A stretch of DNA of 64,000 nt from Microbulbifer harenosus (lineage in GTDB: Bacteria > Pseudomonadota > Gammaproteobacteria > Pseudomonadales > Cellvibrionaceae), in assembly GCF_005771435.1 (NCBI RefSeq), contig NZ_VANI01000011.1:186001-250000 (forward strand), written 5' to 3'. Position numbers and translations under genes: made by a program. A model generated the notes under the pieces. The model was not told the DNA's origin and ran no database searches. It saw nothing but the letters and a program-made list of their open reading frames with translations. Of this stretch, positions 9,257 through 18,433 are shown piece after piece; the first letter of the stretch is position 1, and the number at the start of each line of letters is the position of its first letter.

Positions 9257-9601
9257 TCAGCTTCCGCGGTAGGTGGTGTAGCCATACTGGTTCAGCAGCA
9301 GCGGCACATGATGGTGGCGGTTGCGGTCGATAACCATGAACTCCAGCGTTGCCCGGGGGAAAAAACATTCCCCTCCGTATTTTTCGAACCAGGGTTGCAA
9401 CTGGAACACCAGGCTCCAGTGCTCGGGCACCAGTTCGAAGTCCTTACCCCATTGCTGGATGCGACCGTCGCTGTCGGTTTCCGCGATGGCGAGCGGCAGC
9501 CCGGCGCAGTGCAGCTCCACGGTGACACCGGCGGCGGGCAGGCCCCGGTGCAGATCGAGAATATGTGTGGTGATCGGCGCTTTGTGCATGTGAGCTGTCA
9601 C
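9257..9601 (-). CDS. uraH: 5-hydroxyisourate hydrolase (transthyretin-like)
   Basis: A 114-residue cytoplasmic enzyme that hydrolyses 5-hydroxyisourate, the PuuD product, to OHCU. The signatures are the N-terminal ITTHILDLHRGLPAAGV with the first active-site His, the central Arg and His (HHHVPLLL), and the C-terminal YRGS motif that defines this family against true transthyretin. No signal peptide is present. It lies 21 bp after uraD in the same direction. The first residues MTAHMHKAP leave two possible ATG starts; the longer is given. Confidence 0.95.
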   Translation of the reverse strand: MTAHMHKAPITTHILDLHRGLPAAGVTVELHCAGLPLAIAETDSDGRIQQWGKDFELVPEHWSLVFQLQPWFEKYGGECFFPRATLEFMVIDRNRHHHVPLLLNQYGYTTYRGS

Positions 9602-9622
9602 TTTCCGGTGTCTTCTCCAGGG

Positions 9623-10120
9623 TCATACGGCGAACAATTGTCCCAGCCGCAGCTGGGTGATTTTTGCCTGTTCGTCGGCGGCGTTGCGAATCTCCTGCTC
9701 GCGGCTGTTGGCAATGCGGGACTTAATAGTGGCGAGCATTTCCCGCGCGGGTTTTCCGCTGGCGCAAACGATGAAAATAAATCCAAAGGTTTCGAAATAG
9801 GCGCGGTTGAAGCGCTGTAGTTCTTCAAGCGTGGATGCGTCTGCAAGCGCAACCTGGCCCTGCTCGGCACTGGTGAATTTTTCCTGCAACCGCTGCAGAT
9901 CGCCGATGCGGGGGTGGGCGGCAAAGGCTTCGAGGTAATCGCCCTCGTCGAGATAGGCCCAAACTCTTGCGGCGATATTCTGCAGTTGTTCGACGCTGGC
10001 GAACGGCGCGAATTCCTGAACCTGATCCGCCCAGCGGTTGCAGTAACAGCAGTCGAGCAGCTGGCGCTGTCGCAGCCGCGGCGCAAGCTGATTGAACTGT
10101 TCGAGAGTGTATGGCGTCAC
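9623..10120 (-). CDS. uraD: 2-oxo-4-hydroxy-4-carboxy-5-ureidoimidazoline (OHCU) decarboxylase
   Basis: A 165-residue enzyme that decarboxylates OHCU to S-allantoin, the last step encoded here. The catalytic HPRIGD motif is at about residue 70, SAEQ follows, and FETFGFIFIVCASGK is the typical core of the family. Its start overlaps the xdhC stop by 4 bp (ATGA), so the two are translationally coupled. No allantoinase or other later purine enzyme is in the window. Confidence 0.95.
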   Translation of the reverse strand: MTPYTLEQFNQLAPRLRQRQLLDCCYCNRWADQVQEFAPFASVEQLQNIAARVWAYLDEGDYLEAFAAHPRIGDLQRLQEKFTSAEQGQVALADASTLEELQRFNRAYFETFGFIFIVCASGKPAREMLATIKSRIANSREQEIRNAADEQAKITQLRLGQLFAV

Positions 10121-11025
10121 TGACGTTCCCTCTCTGGTATTCCGACGTGTTCCACGCAGGCTTCGGGTGTGCTGTTCAGGCTGTTGCGCAGGGTTTTCCA
10201 GTCAATGCCGGTGGATTTGTTTTTCGTGCCGGCGCTGAGCCGGTGTTTCTCCGCGAGTAGCTGTGCGGCGATGGATATCGCCACCTCCGCAGGCTTTTTT
10301 CCCGGCACGTGCGGCAGGCCCACCGGGCTGTGGAATCCGTCGATCTGCTCCGGTGAAAAGGACTCGCTGGCCAGGCGGTGGCGAAAACGCTGGGCCTTGG
10401 TGCGCGAGCCGATCATACCGATATAGGCGCAATCACCGCGGTCCAGCAGCGCACTGAGAAGGCGGTAATCGAGGGCGTGGTCCTGGGTCAGGATCAAGGC
10501 AAAGGCCGCGGCCGGCATCTGCGATACATATTCCACCGGGTTTTCCAAAAAGTGTGTCTGCACGCGACCGTCGAGGTCGTTATCAAGCAGCGCGTCATTC
10601 ACGAGTTCCGCGCGGTTGTCGACGCAGTGCAACTGCCACTGCAGAGGGGCCAGGAGCGGCAGTAGAGCGCGGGTTACATGACCGGCGCCGAAAATATGCA
10701 GCTGCAGTTCGCTGCCGGCAAAACATTCGAGCAGTACCGTGACGCTGCCACCGCAGCACTGCCCGGCGCGGGATGACAGCGGAAAGTGTTCCAGTCGCTG
10801 CCGCTCGCGGCCCTCTCTGATCAGCTCGCGGGCGCGGGCGATCACCTGGAACTCCAATTGGCCGCCACCCAGGGTGTCGAAGCTGTGGCGGGCGTCAATC
10901 ACCATTTTGGTACCGCTGTTGCGCGGCGCGGAACCCCGGGTGCTGAGCACCGTCGCCAGCACCCACGGGTGGCCGCGGCGACGGCGGTCGGCGGCGGCCT
11001 CGAACCAGGGTATCTTGCTGATCAC
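10117..11025 (-). CDS. xdhC: Xanthine dehydrogenase accessory protein XdhC
   Basis: A 302-residue chaperone that delivers sulfurated molybdenum cofactor to XdhB. It has the N-terminal CoxI-like segment (WVLATVLSTRGSAPRNSG), the GQCCGG motif with cysteines that may bind cofactor, a Rossmann-like LHIFGAGHVTRAL and the C-terminal YIGMIGSRTKA. The GTG at 11025 is chosen because it overlaps the xdhB stop (GTGA) and has GGAGG 7 bases upstream; the open frame extends further back but only as a shadow of xdhB. The order xdhA-xdhB-xdhC is the usual one. Confidence 0.94.
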   Translation of the reverse strand: MISKIPWFEAAADRRRRGHPWVLATVLSTRGSAPRNSGTKMVIDARHSFDTLGGGQLEFQVIARARELIREGRERQRLEHFPLSSRAGQCCGGSVTVLLECFAGSELQLHIFGAGHVTRALLPLLAPLQWQLHCVDNRAELVNDALLDNDLDGRVQTHFLENPVEYVSQMPAAAFALILTQDHALDYRLLSALLDRGDCAYIGMIGSRTKAQRFRHRLASESFSPEQIDGFHSPVGLPHVPGKKPAEVAISIAAQLLAEKHRLSAGTKNKSTGIDWKTLRNSLNSTPEACVEHVGIPERERQ

Positions 11026-13373
11026 GATTGTGCCTCCGCGAAATTCTTCGCCGCACGGGCGCAGAAGTAGACTTGTTCCGGTGTGGCGGGTACACCCAGG
11101 GGAGGGCTGAAGCGGTAATCGGCGAGACTGGCGCAGGCGTCGCGCAGGGCGCACCAGACGGAGATGGCGAGCATCAGCGGCGGCTCGCCCACGGCCTTGG
11201 AGCGGAAGACGGTTTCTTCGTCTGCTTTCCCTGCCAAATGGGAGCGGTTGAAAAAATCCACATTGAAGACTTCCGGCACATCGCCGGCCGTGGGAATTTT
11301 GTAATTGGCGGGGCTGTTGGAAAGGATCTGCCCGCGTTCATTCCAAAGCAGTTCTTCACTGGTGAGCCAGCCCATGCCCTGCACGAAACCACCCTCCACC
11401 TGACCGAGATCGATGGCTGGATTCAGCGAGTCGCCAACGTCGTGGAGTATGTCCACTCGTGTCACCCGGTATTCGCCGGTGTAAAGATCCACCTCCACTT
11501 CGGAAGCGGCGGCACCTGTGGCGAAGTACAGGAAGGGACGGCCGCGGGCCGCGGCGCGGTCGTAGCCGATTCCGGGGGTGCGGTAGAAACCTGTTGCGGA
11601 CAGGGAAACCCTGGCCAGGTAGGCGCCTTTGATCAGTTCGTTGAAGGGTATCGCGCGTTCGCCAATCCAGCACTGGTCGTCGCGGATGCCGATTTGTTCA
11701 ATGTCGGCGCGGTAGGTTTCGGCGGCGTGTTCCAGCAGACGCTGTTTCAGGGTATTGACGGCATTCAGTGCTGCCATGCCATTCAGATCGGTGCCGGCGG
11801 ACGCAGCGGTGGGGGAGGCGTTGGGTACCTGGTCTGTGGCCGTGGCGGCCACATGCACCCGCGCCAGGTCTACACCGAATCCGCGCGCGACGATTTGCGC
11901 AATTTTTGTGTGTAACCCCTGACCCATCTCGGTGCCACCGTGGCTGACGTGAATACTGCCGTCGGCGTATATGTGCAGCAGTGCGCCGGCCTGGTTGAGG
12001 TGTTTTGAAGTAAACGAAATCCCGAACTTTACTGGCGTGAGCGCAATGCCTTTTTTTATGCGTGCACTGGATGCGTTAAAGGCGCGAATCTGCTGGCGTC
12101 GATTGCGATAGTCGGCGGTCTGTTCCAGCTGTTCGATCAGAGGCAGCAGTTCTTCGTCCAGTGTCTGGCCGTAGGGGGTGGTATTCCTGTTACCTCGATA
12201 CAGGTTACGCTTGCGGACATCCAGCGGGTCGGCGCCGAGCGCGCGGGCGATGTCGTCCAGCATGGCCTCGGCGGCGACCATACCCTGTGGGCCGCCAAAG
12301 CCGCGGAAGGCGGTGTTGGAGACGGTGTTGGTGCGGCAGCGGTGACCGCTGATACGCGCCGCCGGGTAAAAATAAGCGTTGTCCGCGTGGAACATGGCGC
12401 GGTCGACGACACCGTCGGACAGGTCTGCGCTGTGGCCACAGAGCGCCGCCAGGTCCATCTCGACGCCGCGAATGACACCATCCCTGTCGAACCCCACGCG
12501 ATACTGATTCCAGAAGTCGTGGCGCTTACCGGTCTGTGTCATATCGTCGCGGCGTGGCATGCGGTATTTCACCGGGCGCTGGTTGCGCACGGCGAACACC
12601 GCGGCCATGCAGGCGAGTGCAGCGGCCTGGGATTCCTTGCCACCGAAGGCGCCCCCCATGCGCCGCACTTCCGCCTGCACCCGATGCAGGGGCACAGCGA
12701 GTACCTGCGCTACCAGTTTCTGCACCTCCGCCGGATGCTGGGAGGAACTGTAGACTCTTACACCGCCGTCCTCGTTGGGCACTGCAATGCTGATCTGACC
12801 TTCCAGATAAAAGTGCTCCTGGCCGCGCAGGTAGATGTCGCCCCGCAGCTGGTGGTCGGCATTGGCAATGGCGGTATCGACGTCGCCGCACCTCAGGGTT
12901 TGGCTCGGCAGCACGAGGTCTTTCTGATTCAACGCTTCCTGCACCGACAGGCGAGGCTGTTGCGCGCGATAGCGTACTTTTACCTGTGCGCAGGCACGCC
13001 GTGCGGCCTCCAGGGTAGTGGCGGCAATCGCCACCACCGGCTGGCCAACATAATCCACGCACTCGCCGGCCAGCAGCAGGTCGCCGTGGAATACCGGTGA
13101 CACATCCGGGCTGCCGGGAATATCCGCCTGGGTAATGATATCCACCACACCGGGCGCGCAGCGCGCGGCATCGAGTTCGATATTTTCGATCAGTGCACAG
13201 GCCTGTGCCGCGCCCACGGTCGCCAGGTGCAGCATGTCCGGCGGTTCGGGAATATCGTCCAGGTACTGCGCGCGGCCGGTAACCTGTTTGTAGGCAGACT
13301 CATGGGCGACGGTCTTCTGAATGCCCGCATCTAGCGTGTCAGCACGCGCAAGCGCCTGCGGCAGTCTACGCAT
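11022..13373 (-). CDS. xdhB: Xanthine dehydrogenase, molybdopterin-binding subunit
   Basis: A 783-residue large subunit of the cytoplasmic xanthine dehydrogenase that oxidises hypoxanthine and xanthine to urate. The molybdenum-domain motifs include GRAQYLDDIPEPPDM near residue 30, RRMGGAFGGKESQA, NTAFRGFGGPQGM and GEPPLMLAISVWCAL near the C-terminus with the catalytic Glu. The ATG at 13373 overlaps the xdhA stop by 8 bp; the longer open frame upstream overlaps xdhA and is rejected. The length is typical for XdhB (about 780). It works with XdhA and needs XdhC. Confidence 0.95.
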   Translation of the reverse strand: MRRLPQALARADTLDAGIQKTVAHESAYKQVTGRAQYLDDIPEPPDMLHLATVGAAQACALIENIELDAARCAPGVVDIITQADIPGSPDVSPVFHGDLLLAGECVDYVGQPVVAIAATTLEAARRACAQVKVRYRAQQPRLSVQEALNQKDLVLPSQTLRCGDVDTAIANADHQLRGDIYLRGQEHFYLEGQISIAVPNEDGGVRVYSSSQHPAEVQKLVAQVLAVPLHRVQAEVRRMGGAFGGKESQAAALACMAAVFAVRNQRPVKYRMPRRDDMTQTGKRHDFWNQYRVGFDRDGVIRGVEMDLAALCGHSADLSDGVVDRAMFHADNAYFYPAARISGHRCRTNTVSNTAFRGFGGPQGMVAAEAMLDDIARALGADPLDVRKRNLYRGNRNTTPYGQTLDEELLPLIEQLEQTADYRNRRQQIRAFNASSARIKKGIALTPVKFGISFTSKHLNQAGALLHIYADGSIHVSHGGTEMGQGLHTKIAQIVARGFGVDLARVHVAATATDQVPNASPTAASAGTDLNGMAALNAVNTLKQRLLEHAAETYRADIEQIGIRDDQCWIGERAIPFNELIKGAYLARVSLSATGFYRTPGIGYDRAAARGRPFLYFATGAAASEVEVDLYTGEYRVTRVDILHDVGDSLNPAIDLGQVEGGFVQGMGWLTSEELLWNERGQILSNSPANYKIPTAGDVPEVFNVDFFNRSHLAGKADEETVFRSKAVGEPPLMLAISVWCALRDACASLADYRFSPPLGVPATPEQVYFCARAAKNFAEAQS
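11033..11037 (-). promoter_or_regulatory. Shine-Dalgarno GGAGG fixing the GTG start of xdhC
   Basis: The complement of 11033-11037 reads GGAGG, with a 7-base spacer to the GTG at 11025-11023. The site lies inside the end of xdhB, and the start overlaps the xdhB stop, so re-initiation by the same ribosomes is likely. Confidence 0.75.
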
Positions 13374-14820
13374 GGCGTACCTCCGCCGCGCGTTTGCCAA
13401 TCCTTTCCTGAAGCAGACTCTGCCAGGCGCTGCGCAGCAGGTTTTGCGCGATCTGCATTCGGTACGCCGCGCTGGCGCGGACGTCGCCAATGGGCTGCAG
13501 GGTTGTGGCGATGGCGGCCAGCGCGGTGTTGAGAGCGTCTTCATCTTCCAGCGCGCGCCCGAGCAGGGCCGACTCGGCGGCTGCAACCCGCGCCGGGGTC
13601 GCCGCCATTCCTCCGAAGGCAATACGTACCTCGGTAAATACTTCGCCGTATTTGCCGGCACCGGTGCGCAGCCGGATGGCCGCCATAACCGCAGAGATAT
13701 CATCCTCGCGGCGTTTGCTGACTTTGTACGCGCGGTGGAAGTCGCTCAGAGTGCGGGCCGGGAACCGGATCTCGGCCAGGTACTGCGCGCTCCCAAGCGC
13801 TGTTTTTTTGTAACCGCGGTAAAAGTCCGACAGGGGCATGTGATACTCGTTACCCTGTGCATCGGCGAGGGTGACGAGAGCATCCAGCGCGAGTAGCAAC
13901 GGCGGGAGATCCGCGATGGGCGAGGCATTGGCGATATTGCCGCCGAGGGTGCCGCGGTTGCGGATCTGGCGCGAGCCAATGCGTTCGAGCAGAGTGCGGA
14001 TACTCGGGGAGCGATCGGCAAAAAAAGATTCCATCTCGCGGTAACTCAGCGCTGCACCCAGGTGAATAAAACCGTCGCGCTCGTCGATACGGTGCAGCTC
14101 CGCCACCCGTGACAGGTCAATTATTGTGTTGAGCGGGCGGCAACGTTGGGTGACTTCCAGCATGAGGTCGGTACCGCCGGCGATCAGGTGCGCGTCGGGA
14201 TTTTCGGCCAGTGCCTGCTGCAGCTCTTTTCGATTCGTTGGCTGGAAGTAACCCGGCGGCGTTTCGGTGTGGCCGATACTGGCCAGTTGATCAATTTGCG
14301 CTTGTGCGTCGAGGCGGTGCGACTCGTCTGATGTGTGCACTATTTTCAGACCCGCGTCGATAATCGGCCTATAACCCGTACAGCGGCACAGGTTGCCCGA
14401 GATGGCCTCGCACACCTGTGTGCGATCCGGTTGCGGGCCATTGTCGGTGAGCAATTGCTGATAGAGGCCGGCGAGCGACATAACAATACCGGGGGTGCAG
14501 AAGCCGCACTGAGAGCCGTGGTGTTCCAGAATTTCCCGTTGCGCCGGGTGCAGTCTGCCGCTGTTGGACAGGGATTCGATGGTGACGAGATGGCGGCGGT
14601 TGGCGGCGGCCAGCGGGGTAATGCAGGCATTGACAGCGCGGTACCGGACACGCCCGTCCTCAAGCGCGCCGAGCAATACGGTGCAGGCACCACAGTCGCC
14701 CGAAGCGCAACCCTCCTTGGTGCCGCACAATCGCCTGTATTCGCGCAGATAGCGCAGCAGGGTGGTGTCTGCGGCAAGCGCGTTTTCCTCGACGAGTTCG
14801 CGATTCAGAACAAATTTCAC
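13366..14820 (-). CDS. xdhA: Xanthine dehydrogenase, [2Fe-2S] and FAD small subunit
   Basis: A 484-residue subunit that moves electrons from the molybdenum site through two [2Fe-2S] clusters to FAD and NAD. The first cluster motif is CGTKEGCASGDCGACT (about residue 32), the second is CGFCTPGIV with CRCTGYRPI, and the FAD domain shows LIAGGTDLML and GSRQIRNRGTLGGNIANASP. The GTG at 14820 is preferred because AGGAG lies 7 bases upstream and the protein then begins with KFVLNREL as family members do; an ATG at 14880 is possible but has no clear SD. It is the first gene of the purine operon and faces the permease gene across a 285-bp divergent region. Confidence 0.93.
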   Translation of the reverse strand: MKFVLNRELVEENALAADTTLLRYLREYRRLCGTKEGCASGDCGACTVLLGALEDGRVRYRAVNACITPLAAANRRHLVTIESLSNSGRLHPAQREILEHHGSQCGFCTPGIVMSLAGLYQQLLTDNGPQPDRTQVCEAISGNLCRCTGYRPIIDAGLKIVHTSDESHRLDAQAQIDQLASIGHTETPPGYFQPTNRKELQQALAENPDAHLIAGGTDLMLEVTQRCRPLNTIIDLSRVAELHRIDERDGFIHLGAALSYREMESFFADRSPSIRTLLERIGSRQIRNRGTLGGNIANASPIADLPPLLLALDALVTLADAQGNEYHMPLSDFYRGYKKTALGSAQYLAEIRFPARTLSDFHRAYKVSKRREDDISAVMAAIRLRTGAGKYGEVFTEVRIAFGGMAATPARVAAAESALLGRALEDEDALNTALAAIATTLQPIGDVRASAAYRMQIAQNLLRSAWQSLLQERIGKRAAEVRHA

Positions 14821-15105
14821 CGGTGGCTCCTGCTGCCCGTGTTCACAGAATCCGGAAGGTGTGCTTCCGTTATCCAGCACTCAAGCAAAAAGCTGGCCAA
14901 GTGGACAGGTTTTTATGGGCGGCGCCATCCCAAGGCAAGGGTCGCCTTTGTACTCTGTGGGACTGTTTCCGGTGACTGGAATTTTTGTCGCGTGCAATAG
15001 CATCCGGACCGACAAGCACAGCATGCAAAAGTTGACCAGTTGGTTTAAAAATTGCAACAGATGTAGAGAACGTTGGAACAACAGTTGGCACTTCGGTGAA
15101 CGAAT

Positions 15106-16425
15106 ATGCAAAGAGTGGTGGAGTACTTCAACTTGGGGCCGGCGGCGTCGGTGAGCGGGGCCCAGCCTGCAGACTTTTGGCGCCGCGAGCTACTCGCGGG
15201 GCTGACGACCTTCCTTGCCATGGCTTATATCACCGTGGTCAATCCGGCCATGCTCGCCGAGGCCGGGATGGACTTCGGTGGGGTGTTTGTGGCCACCTGC
15301 CTGGCGGCGGCATTTGGCTCGATTCTTATGGGCCTGCTGGGTAATTACCCGGTGGGACTGGCGCCGGGTATGGGCCAGAATGCCTTTTTTACCTACGCCG
15401 TGGTGTTGGGCATGGGGCATCCGTGGCAAACAGCACTGGGGGCGGTATTCCTGTCCGGGATACTGTTTGTTGCGCTAAGTCTGTTGCCATTTCGCGAATG
15501 GCTGATCAATGCCATCCCGCGCAATCTGAAATTGGGAATTTCGGCGGGCATCGGGCTGTTTCTCGGGATCGTAGCGCTGAGCAACGCCGGCGTAGTGGTC
15601 GACAATCCGGCCACGCTGGTGTCTCTGGGGGATCTCACTGCATTCGGACCGCTGATGTGTCTTATCGGTTTTGTCGTAATCGCGGCACTCGCCCAGCGCG
15701 GTGTCAAAGGGGCGGTGGTGATCGGCATCGTTGCGGTCAGCGCCGTGGGCTGGTTGCTGGGGGAAGTGGAATTCAAAGGTGTGGTGGCTTTACCTCCCTC
15801 GCCGGCACCGGTACTGATGCAGCTCGATATCGTCGGGGCATTGGATATTTCGATGGTCACTGTGATTCTCACCATGCTGCTGGTGGATGTATTCGACACT
15901 GCGGGCACTATGGTGGGGGTGGCCAATCGGGCGGGGCTGGTACGCCCAGACGGTTCGCTACCACGCCTGGGCAAGGCGCTGCTGGCAGACTCCGGTGCCA
16001 CTTTGGGGGGCGCGCTGCTGGGAACCTCCTCCACCACCAGTTATATCGAGAGTGCCGTCGGCGTGGAGGCCGGCGGCCGCACTGGTGTAACGGCTATCGT
16101 CTGCGGAGTGGCATTTCTGCTGTGCTTGCTGTTTGCGCCACTGGCGCAGAGTGTGCCGGCTTATGCCACCGCTGCCGCGCTGTTATTCGTAGCCTGCCTG
16201 ATGGCGCGAAGCCTGGCAGATCTGGACTGGGGCGACCACAGTGAGAGTGCGCCGGCAGTCGTCACGGCGCTGGCAATGCCACTGGGCTATTCCATTGCCG
16301 ATGGTATCGGCCTTGGATTTATTGCCTACACAGGAATCAAGCTGCTCAATGGTCAGTATCGTGAATGCCCGCCAGTGGTTTATCTGGTGGCTGGTATCTT
16401 CGCGTTGAAATTTGCTTTTCTGTAA
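15106..16425 (+). CDS. NCS2 family purine (adenine/guanine/hypoxanthine) permease
   Basis: A 439-residue inner-membrane proton symporter of the AzgA/GhxP branch of NCS2. The N-terminus has FWRRELLAGLTTFLAMAYI, then GLAPGMGQNAFFTYAVVLGMG, the typical first motif. The second signature, GTSSTTSYIESAVGVEAGGR, is intact, and about 12 hydrophobic helices can be seen. It is divergent from xdhA and is the likely importer for the purine operon. The substrate (guanine/hypoxanthine or adenine) cannot be told from sequence alone. Confidence 0.92.
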   Translation: MQRVVEYFNLGPAASVSGAQPADFWRRELLAGLTTFLAMAYITVVNPAMLAEAGMDFGGVFVATCLAAAFGSILMGLLGNYPVGLAPGMGQNAFFTYAVVLGMGHPWQTALGAVFLSGILFVALSLLPFREWLINAIPRNLKLGISAGIGLFLGIVALSNAGVVVDNPATLVSLGDLTAFGPLMCLIGFVVIAALAQRGVKGAVVIGIVAVSAVGWLLGEVEFKGVVALPPSPAPVLMQLDIVGALDISMVTVILTMLLVDVFDTAGTMVGVANRAGLVRPDGSLPRLGKALLADSGATLGGALLGTSSTTSYIESAVGVEAGGRTGVTAIVCGVAFLLCLLFAPLAQSVPAYATAAALLFVACLMARSLADLDWGDHSESAPAVVTALAMPLGYSIADGIGLGFIAYTGIKLLNGQYRECPPVVYLVAGIFALKFAFL

Positions 16426-16520
16426 GGGGGCAGGAAACCCTGCTGCACAGCGCCGATGCCCGTCAGTTGTCTTGGCTGACGGACATCAGATCTCTGTGGT
16501 GCCGAAACTGGCAGCAGGGA

Positions 16521-17069
16521 CTACAGCGGGAAACGGATTACCACACCGCCCATGGTCTGACCCAGCTCGAAATCTTTACGGGGGCTGTCTACATGTTCGT
16601 TGTGACAGCTGACGCAGGCTGGGGACACCGCCACGTCGGGATAGATCGCGGTAAAATACTCGGTATCGCCGAGCTTCTCGGTACCGTAGAAATTATTGCC
16701 GGGATTCTCCACGATAAATTCAAGTCCCTGGCGTTCCAGATCTGTGCGCGGCTTATTCTGGCTGTTGATAGCCCATTGGGAGAGTAGTGCGTAATTGAAA
16801 CCGGCGCCCTGTTCCGCGACTCGTTCAGAACCCATACGCAGCATCTGCGCCGGTAGCGGCAGGGCTTTGGTGTCTTTCCAGTGCTCATCCGCCTTTATCA
16901 CCCCTTCTTCATTCTGCAGGCGGTTGACGACATTGTTGGTATAGGCGGCACGGTCAGCTTCAATCACTGCGAAAATGGCATCCGCCATTCGCTGTGGCGC
17001 GATGCCCTGTTGTTCTCCGCAAGCGGTCAGTGCCGCAGTTGCAGCCAAGATGAAAGCGCGAATACGCAT
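16521..17069 (-). CDS. Tll0287-like (DUF3365) haem c lipoprotein
   Basis: A 182-residue protein with a lipoprotein signal, MRIRAFILAATAALTAC, followed by GEQQ, so it is probably lipid-anchored in the periplasm. The remainder resembles the Tll0287/DUF3365 domain, with one c-type haem motif, CVSCHNEH (about residue 155), close to the conserved GQTMGGVVIRFPL ending. Such domains are known as haem proteins or as sensor domains of signalling proteins; here it stands alone. It is the last gene of a redox operon, 20 bp after the multihaem cytochrome. Its partner and redox role are not known. Confidence 0.8.
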   Translation of the reverse strand: MRIRAFILAATAALTACGEQQGIAPQRMADAIFAVIEADRAAYTNNVVNRLQNEEGVIKADEHWKDTKALPLPAQMLRMGSERVAEQGAGFNYALLSQWAINSQNKPRTDLERQGLEFIVENPGNNFYGTEKLGDTEYFTAIYPDVAVSPACVSCHNEHVDSPRKDFELGQTMGGVVIRFPL

Positions 17070-17089
17070 GGTTTCCCCTCCTGTTGGGA

Positions 17090-18433
17090 TTACTTGTTGG
17101 TTTTTATTCGGGCAATCCGGTCACGGATCAGGTTGAACGTGTCATGACCTTTTGATACTGGTGAACGAAAGTTACTTTTCAACTGGCGCTCATCCGCCAA
17201 TACGGCCACTGAAAATTCCACGCCGTGGCAACTGAGGCATACCGGCAGCATTTTTTCATTGGGCTGCAGGTTGTGATTCTGATTGTGGTTTATTGCAATT
17301 CGACCATTGTTTTCTTCCCGGGGAAGGTGGCAGCCTGCACAACTGACGCCTTCGGCCGCGTCGGATTGCCAGGCTTTGAAATGCGCCGAAGCGCGATAAT
17401 TGCGGCTGTGCTCGTCATCATGACAGCCAAGGCAGGCTTCTACCGCAGCGAAGCGCATGTCCAGTTCATGCGCACCATGACAGCTTGTGCAACTCAGTTC
17501 GGTACTTGCCGCCGGTTGCATGGCAATTTGGGCTGCAACTGGAGACATGGCGCCGACGGTACGCCTGAACTCCTCCGGCAGTTGCGAAGAAAATCTCAGA
17601 CCGTGTTTGCCTTGTGTGAACGTTTCTCGCTGCTCGGCATGACAACCTCCACACATTGTGACAATTTCCGCACTGGTGAATTCGGTCTGGTTGTCCACAT
17701 GGCAACTACTGCAGTTGGTGTTGGTAAGAGCATGGGTACTGTCCGCCCAGGCATGTCGAATGCCTGTGAGCGTTTCCGGCGCAACGGACTCTATTTCCAT
17801 GTCCATATCGTGCGCGGTGAGTGGTCTGCTGTCGGGATGTGTTTTCTGCCATTCAATTACAAGCGTGCGTAGCGGCAGCTGTGCATTCGCCAGTAGATCC
17901 GGGGTATCTATGCGCTCTGCGAGGAAATCCTCATAGAGGAAGCGGTTGTCGTGGTAGTTGTGGCAACCCGCGCTGGCACAGGTGTCAAAGCCGAAGCCTG
18001 CGTGGCTTGGCCGGTCCTCGGCGATGTCACTGTGGCAGTGCACGCAAAAATCTCCGGCCAGGGTCACGCCCATTTCGTGGGTGATCTCCGGTTTGTGCTC
18101 GGTATGGCAGGAAACGCACAGACGTGCATCGAGGTGCGCCAGTAGGCCGGCATTGCGGGGGTCGAGAAATTTCTTGCGCGGGTGGCTGTCGTTGGCTTGT
18201 ACCAGTTCCTCCGCATGACAGTTAAGGCAGGCCTGTTGCATAAAGTCCTGGCCGGCAAAGCCGTCGCCGTGGCAGGTGGTACATGCCAACTCAATCTGGT
18301 GATGGCCGTGGCTGGTTTCCCCGCTGAGAAAAAATGACTTGTCTGATGCTTCGAGATTGTAGGTGATCAGTGCGGCCACGATCAGTGTCACGACCAGCCC
18401 GTAATGCCAGAACTTGAATTTATAATTTTTCAT
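17090..18433 (-). CDS. Membrane-anchored multihaem cytochrome c with 11 potential haem sites
   Basis: A 447-residue protein with one N-terminal transmembrane anchor (YGLVVTLIVAALITYNL) and a periplasmic domain. It has ten CXXCH motifs (CTTCH, CLNCH, CVSCH, CVHCH, CSSCH, CGGCH, CTSCH, CLGCH, CAGCH, CLSCH) and one wider CASAGCH (CX4CH) site between the fourth and fifth. Many other His residues could serve as distal ligands. It resembles the cytochrome c3 superfamily, but I recognise no named enzyme: the Lys-type site of NrfA and the tyrosine crosslink of HAO are not evident. Its ATG directly follows the stop of the flavoprotein gene (TAGATG), which indicates strict coupling. Confidence 0.85.
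   Translation of the reverse strand: MKNYKFKFWHYGLVVTLIVAALITYNLEASDKSFFLSGETSHGHHQIELACTTCHGDGFAGQDFMQQACLNCHAEELVQANDSHPRKKFLDPRNAGLLAHLDARLCVSCHTEHKPEITHEMGVTLAGDFCVHCHSDIAEDRPSHAGFGFDTCASAGCHNYHDNRFLYEDFLAERIDTPDLLANAQLPLRTLVIEWQKTHPDSRPLTAHDMDMEIESVAPETLTGIRHAWADSTHALTNTNCSSCHVDNQTEFTSAEIVTMCGGCHAEQRETFTQGKHGLRFSSQLPEEFRRTVGAMSPVAAQIAMQPAASTELSCTSCHGAHELDMRFAAVEACLGCHDDEHSRNYRASAHFKAWQSDAAEGVSCAGCHLPREENNGRIAINHNQNHNLQPNEKMLPVCLSCHGVEFSVAVLADERQLKSNFRSPVSKGHDTFNLIRDRIARIKTNK

Noticed and set aside
7889..9820. 643-codon plus-strand frame opposite guaD and uraH
   Set aside because: guaD, uraH and uraD are certain on the minus strand; the plus-strand frame has no SD or recognisable motif.
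16457..16479. Terminator between the permease and the DUF3365 gene
   Set aside because: CCGTCAG and CTGACGG form a stem, but no U-tract follows on either strand, so termination cannot be claimed.
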